Assembly: GCF_000340965.1 (NCBI RefSeq)
Contig: NZ_ANAY01000035.1
Coordinates: 1-64,000 of the forward strand
Direction: 5' to 3'
DNA from: Nocardiopsis kunsanensis DSM 44524
Lineage (GTDB): Bacteria > Actinomycetota > Actinomycetes > Streptosporangiales > Streptosporangiaceae
Length of the DNA stretch: 64,000 bases
The position numbers and the translations under genes are program-made. Below the pieces are notes generated by a model. The model did not search any database. It saw nothing but the letters and a program-made list of their open reading frames with translations, and was not told the origin of the DNA. Shown here in pieces: positions 58,548 to 64,000 of the stretch (positions within the stretch are counted from its first letter, which is position 1; each line of letters begins with the position of its first letter).

Positions 58548-59657
58548 ATGAGCAACGAGGCACTCGAGTCCCTGAGTGACGCAGGCGTGTCCGTGTGGTT
58601 GGACGACCTCAGCCGTGAGCGGCTGCGCTCGGGCAACCTGGCCGAACTGATGTCGACCCAGCACGTGGTCGGCGTGACCTCCAACCCGACCATCTTCGAC
58701 AAGGCCCTCTCGGAGGGCGAGGCCTACGACGACCAGGTCGCCGACCTGGTCGCGCGCGGAGTCTCGGTGGACGAGGCCGTGCGCATGCTGACCGGCTACG
58801 ACATCCGCTGGGCCGCCGATCTGATGCGGTCGACCTACGAGGCCACCGACCGTGTCGACGGCCGGGTCTCGCTGGAGGTCGACCCGCGCCTGGCCCGCGA
58901 CACCGAGCGCACCATCGCCGAGGCCAAGGCCCTGTGGTGGCTGGTGGACCGGCCGAACCTGATGATCAAGATCCCCGCCACGTCGGAGGGCCTGCCCGCG
59001 ATCACGCAGGTACTGGGCCAGGGCATCAGCGTGAACGTGACCCTGATCTTCTCCCTGGACCGTTACCGCCAGGTCATGGACGCCTTCATGGAGGGCATGG
59101 AGCTGGCCCGCGCCAACGGCCACGACCTGTCGCGTATCCAGTCGGTGGCCTCCTTCTTCGTCAGCCGTGTCGACGCCGAGGTCGACAAGCGCCTGAAGCA
59201 GATCGGCACCGACGAGGCCGTCTCGCTCCTGGGCAGGGCCGCGATCGCCAACGCCCGCCTGGCGTACCAGGCCCACGAAGAGGCCTTCGACACCGAGGAG
59301 TGGCGTGCCCTGGCCGACCTGGGCGCGCAGCCGCAGCGTCCGCTGTGGGCCTCCACCGGGGTGAAGGACCCCGAGTACGACGACACGCGTTACGTCACCC
59401 AGCTCGTGGCGCGCGAGACCGTCAACACCATGCCGCAGGCGACCCTGGACGCGGTCGCCGACCACGGCGAGATCGAGGGCAACACGGTCCTGGGCACCTA
59501 CCGGTCGGCGCAGGAGGACTTCGCCGCGCTCGAGGCCGCCGGGGTCAACCTCACCGATGTGTTCGGGGTCCTGGAGGAGGAGGGCGTGCAGAAGTTCGTC
59601 GACTCCTGGGACAGCCTGCTCAAGGGTGTCTCGGCCAAGCTCCGGAGCCTGGCCTGA
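58548..59657 (+). CDS. tal: Transaldolase
   Basis: The 369-residue enzyme has [14 protein letters not shown] and the Schiff-base Lys141 in [13 protein letters not shown], matching the bacterial two-domain-length transaldolases of actinobacteria. It transfers dihydroxyacetone units in the pentose phosphate pathway. GAGAGA lies upstream of ATG 58548. Confidence 0.96.
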   Translation: MSNEALESLSDAGVSVWLDDLSRERLRSGNLAELMSTQHVVGVTSNPTIFDKALSEGEAYDDQVADLVARGVSVDEAVRMLTGYDIRWAADLMRSTYEATDRVDGRVSLEVDPRLARDTERTIAEAKALWWLVDRPNLMIKIPATSEGLPAITQVLGQGISVNVTLIFSLDRYRQVMDAFMEGMELARANGHDLSRIQSVASFFVSRVDAEVDKRLKQIGTDEAVSLLGRAAIANARLAYQAHEEAFDTEEWRALADLGAQPQRPLWASTGVKDPEYDDTRYVTQLVARETVNTMPQATLDAVADHGEIEGNTVLGTYRSAQEDFAALEAAGVNLTDVFGVLEEEGVQKFVDSWDSLLKGVSAKLRSLA

Positions 59658-59687
59658 GCCATCCGGGGCCCTCTCCCGTGCCCTTTT

Positions 59688-59717
59688 CCCGTGCCGGGGG
59701 CCGGTCCCCGGCACGGG
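59688..59717 (+). terminator. Hairpin between tal and zwf
   Basis: CCCGTGCCGGGG (59688-59699) pairs with CCCCGGCACGGG (59706-59717), 12 bp with a 6-nt loop, 31 bases after the tal stop. Confidence 0.6.
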
Positions 59718-59784
59718 TACGGTCCGGTCCCCGTCCACCGGCCACCCTCGACAGGAAGCGTGAGTCAGTTTGAAAGAACCAGCG

Positions 59785-61383
59785 ATGCCGGGAGCGGTCC
59801 CCAACCCGCTCCGAGGCGCCCTGGACCGCCGACTGCCGCGTATCGCCGGCCCCAGTGTGCTGGTGTTGTTCGGCGTCACGGGCGACCTGGCCCGCAAGAA
59901 ACTGCTGCCGGCCATCTACGACCTGGCCAACCGGGGACTGCTGCCTCCGGGGTTCGGCCTGGTGGGTTTCGCCCGCAGGGACTGGGAGGACCAGGATTTC
60001 GCGCAGGTGGCGCACGATGCCGTGCGCGAGTACGCGCGTACCCCTTTCCGTGAGGACGTGTGGCGCCAGCTGAGCGAGGGCGTGCGGTTCGTCCAGGGTG
60101 ATCTGGACGACGAGGCTGCCTTCGACGAGCTGGCCGCGACCGTGCGCGAGCTCGACACCGCACGCGGTACCGGTGGCAATTACGCGTTCTACCTGTCGTT
60201 GCCGCCGAAGCTGTTCCCGACCGTGGTCACCCAGCTCAAGCGTTCGGGGCTGGCCGAGCCGCGGGAGGGGGAGCCCGCTGCGCCGGAGGCGTCCGCTGAG
60301 AACGGTGACGGGCGACGGGGCGGGGCCGGTGGCGCCACGCCGTGGCGCCGTGTGGTCATCGAGAAACCGTTCGGACACGACCTGGCCAGTGCCCAGGAGC
60401 TCAACGAGGTCGTGGACGAGGTCTTCCCGCCCGCGTCGGTCTTCCGTATCGACCACTACCTGGGCAAGGAGACGGTCCAGAACATCCTGGCGCTGCGGTT
60501 CGCCAACACCCTGTTCGAACCGCTGTGGAACCGCAGCTACGTCGACCACGTGCAGATCACCATGGCCGAGGACATCGGCGTGGGCGGACGCGCGGGCTAC
60601 TACGACGGTATCGGCGCGGCCCGCGACGTGATCCAGAACCACTTGTTGCAGTTGCTGGCCCTGGTGGCGATGGAGGAGCCGGTCGCCTACAGCGCGGACG
60701 CGATCCGTGCGGAGAAGGAGAAGGTGCTCTCGGCGGTCTCCCTGCCCGAGGACCTGTCCACAGGCACGGCGCGCGGCCAGTACGAGGCCGGTTGGCAGGG
60801 CGGCTCGTACGTGCGCGGGTACTTGGAGGAGGAGGGCATCCCCTCGGAGTCCATCACCGAGACCTACGCGGCCCTGAAACTGGGCGTTGACACGCGCCGG
60901 TGGGCGGGGGTGCCGTTCTACCTGCGCACCGGCAAGCGGCTGGGGCGCAGGGTCACCGAGGTGGCGTTGGTCTTCCAGGCCGCAGCCCAGCAGATGTTCC
61001 CGCGCTCGGACGTCAGCGAACTGGGGCAGAACGCCCTCGTGCTGCGTATCCAACCCGACGAGGGAGTGACGCTGCGTTTCGGGTCGAAGGTGCCCGGAGC
61101 CAGCATGGAGGTACGGGACGTGAGCATGGACTTCACCTACGGGCAGTCCTTCACCGAGGCCAGTCCCGAGGCCTACGAGCGGCTCATCCTGGACGTGCTC
61201 ATCGGCGACCCGCCGCTGTTCCCGCGCCAGGAGGAGGTCGAGCTGTCGTGGCAGATCCTGGACCCGGTGGAGAAGCACTGGGCCGGGTCGGGTCAGCCCG
61301 AACAGTACGGGGCGGGTACCTGGGGCCCGGAATCCGGGCAGGCCCTGCTCGCCCGGGACGGTCGCCAGTGGCGGCGCCCGTGA
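59785..61383 (+). CDS. zwf: Glucose-6-phosphate dehydrogenase
   Basis: This 532-residue enzyme has [11 protein letters not shown] (cofactor loop), [13 protein letters not shown] (substrate-binding Lys) and [13 protein letters not shown]. It makes NADPH in the first pentose phosphate step. A 25-30 residue Glu/Ala/Gly-rich insert ([20 protein letters not shown] region) sits before [11 protein letters not shown], unlike most actinobacterial Zwf. ATG 59785 fits [17 protein letters not shown]; the in-frame TTG at 59770 with AGGAAG is an alternative. Next gene opcA assists it. Confidence 0.96.
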   Translation: MPGAVPNPLRGALDRRLPRIAGPSVLVLFGVTGDLARKKLLPAIYDLANRGLLPPGFGLVGFARRDWEDQDFAQVAHDAVREYARTPFREDVWRQLSEGVRFVQGDLDDEAAFDELAATVRELDTARGTGGNYAFYLSLPPKLFPTVVTQLKRSGLAEPREGEPAAPEASAENGDGRRGGAGGATPWRRVVIEKPFGHDLASAQELNEVVDEVFPPASVFRIDHYLGKETVQNILALRFANTLFEPLWNRSYVDHVQITMAEDIGVGGRAGYYDGIGAARDVIQNHLLQLLALVAMEEPVAYSADAIRAEKEKVLSAVSLPEDLSTGTARGQYEAGWQGGSYVRGYLEEEGIPSESITETYAALKLGVDTRRWAGVPFYLRTGKRLGRRVTEVALVFQAAAQQMFPRSDVSELGQNALVLRIQPDEGVTLRFGSKVPGASMEVRDVSMDFTYGQSFTEASPEAYERLILDVLIGDPPLFPRQEEVELSWQILDPVEKHWAGSGQPEQYGAGTWGPESGQALLARDGRQWRRP

Positions 61384-61411
61384 GCAGACACGACCATGTC
61401 CGGAGGGTGCC

Positions 61412-62341
61412 ATGACGCTCTATCTGCCGCAGACCACCACCTCGCAGATCACCGAAGCGCTCATGTCCGAGCGGCTGAGCGTGGGCGGCGGGGCGATGAA
61501 CATGGTGCTGACCCTGGTCATCGTCACCGACGAGGCCGACCACTACGACGCGGTACGGGCCGCCACGGAGGCGGGACGCGAGCACCCCTCCCGGGTGGTC
61601 GCGCTGATCCGCCGCGACCCGGCGGCCGAGCCGGCCATCGACGCGGAGATCCGCCGTCCGGGTACTTCCGGGCCGGGTGAGGCGGTCCTGCTCCGGCTGT
61701 ACGGGCCGTTGGGCAGCCACCCCGACTCCGTGGTGACACCGCTGCTGGTGCCGGACGCACCGGTGGTGGTGTGGTGGCCGGGGCCAGGACCGATGGATCC
61801 GGGCGCCGACCGGGTGGGCCGGCTGGCCCAGCGGCGCATCACCGACGCTCTGCGTGCCGAGGATCCGTTGCAGGACCTGCGTGGGCGGGTAGCTCATTAC
61901 CGTCCGGGCGACACGGACCTGACCTGGACCCGGCTGACACCGTGGCGTTCGTTGCTGGCGAGTGTGATGGACCAGCCCAGCGGGTGGGTGACCTCGGCGT
62001 CGGTGACGGCCGAGCCGCACTACCCGAGCGCCGAGCTGCTGGCGTCGTGGTTGTCCGAACGCCTGGCGGTTCCGGTGGAACGCCGGACCTCGCACGGGCC
62101 CGGACTGACCGAGGCGCGGTTGTCCACCGAGGAAGGGGACATGGTGATCTCCCGGACCGACGGTCGGACGGCCGTCCTGGAGCGGTTCGGACAACCGGAC
62201 CAGACGGTGGCGCTGGCCCGCCGCGGCGCAGCCATGGCCCTGGCCGAGGAACTGCGCCGACTGGACGCAGACGAGACCTATGCGAGCGCGGCCCGGCACC
62301 TGGGCCACGTGAGCGCTGGAGCGGAGCAGGCAAGTGAGTGA
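61412..62341 (+). CDS. opcA: Glucose-6-phosphate dehydrogenase assembly protein
   Basis: The 309-residue protein begins LYLPQTTTSQITEAL and has NMVLTLVIVTDEADHYDAV and VWWPGPGP, matching actinobacterial OpcA, which is needed for full Zwf activity. GGAGGGTG lies 5 bases before ATG 61412. Overlaps the start of pgl by 8 bases. Confidence 0.95.
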   Translation: MTLYLPQTTTSQITEALMSERLSVGGGAMNMVLTLVIVTDEADHYDAVRAATEAGREHPSRVVALIRRDPAAEPAIDAEIRRPGTSGPGEAVLLRLYGPLGSHPDSVVTPLLVPDAPVVVWWPGPGPMDPGADRVGRLAQRRITDALRAEDPLQDLRGRVAHYRPGDTDLTWTRLTPWRSLLASVMDQPSGWVTSASVTAEPHYPSAELLASWLSERLAVPVERRTSHGPGLTEARLSTEEGDMVISRTDGRTAVLERFGQPDQTVALARRGAAMALAEELRRLDADETYASAARHLGHVSAGAEQASE

Positions 62342-63080
62342 ACCGGAAGTCGTCCGTCGTCCCGACGGCGAAGAACTGGCCGCAGCCGTCGCGGACGAGC
62401 TGGCACGCACGATTCGTAGCGCGGTCGCCGATCGGGGCGTTGCCCACGTGGCGCTGACCGGCGGCGGCATCGGCATCAGGACCCTGGCCGAGCTGCGGGG
62501 GGCCGCCGAGCGCATCGGGCTGGACTGGTCCGGTGTGCACCTGTGGTGGGGCGACGAGCGTTTCCTGCCCGACAAGGACGGGGAGCGCAACGAGACCCAG
62601 GCGTGCGAGGCACTGATCGACCACATCGACATCCCCTCGCACCAGGTGCACCCGATCCCTGCCTCGGACGGGGCCGACGGTGACGAGGTCGAACACGCGG
62701 CGACCCGGTACTCGCGGGAGTTGGCGGTGGCGGCGCGCGGCGAGGGTCCGGTCCCGTCCTTCGACGTGTGCCTGTTGGGTGTGGGCCCGGACGCGCACGT
62801 GGCGTCGCTGTTCCCGGGACTGCCCCAGGTGCACGACGACGAAGCCGCAGTGGTGGGTGTCTACGACGCTCCCAAGCCGCCGCCGCGCCGGGTGACGCTG
62901 ACCCTGCCCTCGATCCGGGCCTCGCGCCGTGTGTGGTTGATCGCCTCCGGGGAGGGCAAGGCCGAGGCCGTGCGCCTGGGTCTGGTCGGCGGCCCGGTGG
63001 AGGAGGCACCCGTGGCGGGTGCGCGCGGGCGCGAGAGCACGGTGTTCTGGTTGGACGAGGACGCCGCTTCCCGGATCTAG
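62334..63080 (+). CDS. pgl: 6-phosphogluconolactonase
   Basis: The 248-residue enzyme has ALTGGGIGIRTLAEL, HLWWGDERFLP and LLGVGPDAHVASLFPG, the SOL/DevB-type signatures. It hydrolyses 6-phosphogluconolactone after the Zwf step. GTG 62334 overlaps the end of opcA as GTGAGTGA, so translation is coupled. A terminator hairpin follows. Confidence 0.96.
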   Translation: MSEPEVVRRPDGEELAAAVADELARTIRSAVADRGVAHVALTGGGIGIRTLAELRGAAERIGLDWSGVHLWWGDERFLPDKDGERNETQACEALIDHIDIPSHQVHPIPASDGADGDEVEHAATRYSRELAVAARGEGPVPSFDVCLLGVGPDAHVASLFPGLPQVHDDEAAVVGVYDAPKPPPRRVTLTLPSIRASRRVWLIASGEGKAEAVRLGLVGGPVEEAPVAGARGRESTVFWLDEDAASRI

Positions 63081-63096
63081 GTGTCGCGGGCGGCCC

Positions 63097-63129
63097 GGGC
63101 CCCGCTCCCCTTCCTGTGGGGCGGGGCCC
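63097..63129 (+). terminator. Terminator after pgl
   Basis: GGGCCCCGC (63097-63105) pairs with GCGGGGCCC (63121-63129), 16 bases after the pgl stop. Confidence 0.65.
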
Positions 63130-64000
63130 TCGTCGTGACCGGGGCCGGTACGGGTGAACGCACTGTTGGGCCGGTCGGGGTGGGCAGTGTCCGTCGGCGC
63201 GCCGAACGTAGTCCGCCCGGGAGCTCCCGCGACCCGCTTCGGTGCCCCGTCACATCTGTTTCTCGGTGCCCATAGTTGCGGCGCGGGTTGGGGGTGGGGT
63301 TTCTTGTGGTGCCGGGGGTGGCTGGTGTGTGCGCGGTGCCCGGGGCCGGGTTCCTGGTCTGTGGTGTGGAGGCCCGGGGGTGGTGGGTGTGCGGGTGGCT
63401 GGGCGGGTTTCGGCGCGTGGGTATTGCTGCCGGAACCGGCTTCGGCTGTGGTTCTTGTTGCCAGTGTCGGATTCGAGGCCCAGGCGGTGCCGGGCCGGGC
63501 GGTTGATAGTGCCCGTGTGGGCACCGTAGGCGGGTGCTGGTGCCCACACGAGCACTAACAACGGTGGTTTTCGGTCTCCGCCACCCGCGCGGGTGCCGTT
63601 CCCGGCCTCTCTGTGTCGGAGTTTCTCCAGTACGGGTGCGGGCGCACGCCTGTCACCCCCGGCTGCAATGCGCTACCGGGAGTGCGCGGGGCCGTAGTTG
63701 CTCCCGTAGGGGGCCGTTGCTGTCGCAGGAGCGAACGGCCGTGCCCATGCCGCAAGCGTTGACCGCAATGGCCCGCCACTGGGGGGGTGTAGTTGGCCCC
63801 CACTTCTTCGGGCGGACGGTTGGCTGCGGCCGCGGGGTGTTCGGCGGCGAGAGCGGGCCGGCCCGGGGAAGGGGTGGACCGCACACCCCGAGGCGCCGCG
63901 AACAACCCCGCACAACGCCGCCACATTCACCTCAATGAAAAGTGTGTGTCGGGGCGCCGACGAGGGTTGCGGGAAGCCCCGGCCGGGCTACGCTCGACGC
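63130..64000. other. 871-bp non-coding end of the window
   Basis: No supported gene. It holds the third repeat copy and, at the last 16 bases, GGGCTACGCTCGACGC, identical to minus-strand sequence beside copy 1 (6485-6500). A relatively AT-rich patch (CTCAATGAAAAGTGTGTGTC near 63932) may be a promoter for a gene beyond the window. Confidence 0.4.
63296..63316 (+). repeat. Dispersed GC-rich repeat, copy 3
   Basis: GGGGTTTCTTGTGGTGCCGGG matches copies at 6521 (minus) and 21891. The surrounding bases are GGTG-rich. CGTCGGCGCGCCGAACGTAGT at about 63184-63204 also resembles the sequence by copy 1. Confidence 0.6.

Noticed and set aside
63154-63938. Open frames in the terminal non-coding region
   Set aside because: Gly/Trp/Cys-rich or Pro/Arg-rich translations of a repeat; no SD or family.

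Overview
The window is a contiguous piece of a very GC-rich actinomycete chromosome. Several features point to the order Streptosporangiales, most likely a Nocardiopsis-like organism: strong G/C bias at third codon positions, frequent GTG and TTG starts, leaderless-looking promoters, an F420-type flavin enzyme, the SUF operon with its SufR regulator, a FasR-fab cluster, and the ctaA/ctaB-tkt-tal-zwf-opcA-pgl block. The genus is inferred from gene content and order. About 63 protein genes, one tRNA (Val, anticodon TAC) and the RNase P RNA can be supported.

Layout. 0-10.4 kb: tail of a Pro/Gly/Tyr-rich protein, a SulP transporter fused to a beta-carbonic anhydrase, rnpB, a Nif3-like / zinc-ribbon / histidine-phosphatase operon, endonuclease IV, an MFS exporter with an ArsR-like regulator, and two small membrane proteins. 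10.6-15.9 kb: tex, a type B carboxylesterase, an F420-type oxidoreductase and a GNAT-like protein. 16.0-20.5 kb: an acyl-CoA catabolic operon (two SDRs, aminoglycoside-phosphotransferase-like protein, acyl-CoA dehydrogenase) and the TetR regulator that probably controls it through two matching palindromes. 20.6-29.1 kb: FAD monooxygenase, a frameshifted SpoIIE-type phosphatase, a cyclase-family hydrolase, membrane proteins, tRNA-Val, an AhpE-like peroxiredoxin, DUF3052, YjbQ and PhoD, ending in a 283-bp IS200/IS605-like miniature element whose edge supplies the phoD stop codon. 29.1-40.0 kb: a membrane protein, fasR divergent from fabD-fabH-acpP-fabF (type II fatty acid synthesis), an SGNH hydrolase, and a 763-residue unrecognised protein with a sigma-region-4-like helix-turn-helix, preceded by a long hairpin-rich stretch. 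40.0-46.7 kb: a tightly coupled SUF Fe-S assembly operon, sufR, sufB, sufD, Rieske ferredoxin, sufC, sufS, sufU, sufT. 46.9-55.9 kb: an ABC exporter, a ricin-B-lectin membrane protein, an EamA exporter, small secreted proteins, and heme A synthesis (ctaA, ctaB) with a PrsW-type protease between. 56.4-63.1 kb: the pentose phosphate operon tkt-tal-zwf-opcA-pgl. The last 0.9 kb is non-coding and carries a dispersed GC-rich repeat.

How the parts connect. The window holds core metabolism (fatty acid synthesis, Fe-S assembly, heme A, pentose phosphate) with small accessory insertions between blocks. The most informative non-coding signals are the paired regulatory dyads (TetR pair; BlaI/CopY-like pair at ctaA and ctaB; a probable FasR operator), the miniature transposon at phoD, the three-copy GGGGTTTCTTGTGGTGCC repeat, and the hairpin leader before the 763-residue gene. 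No CRISPR array, prophage or biosynthetic gene cluster was seen.
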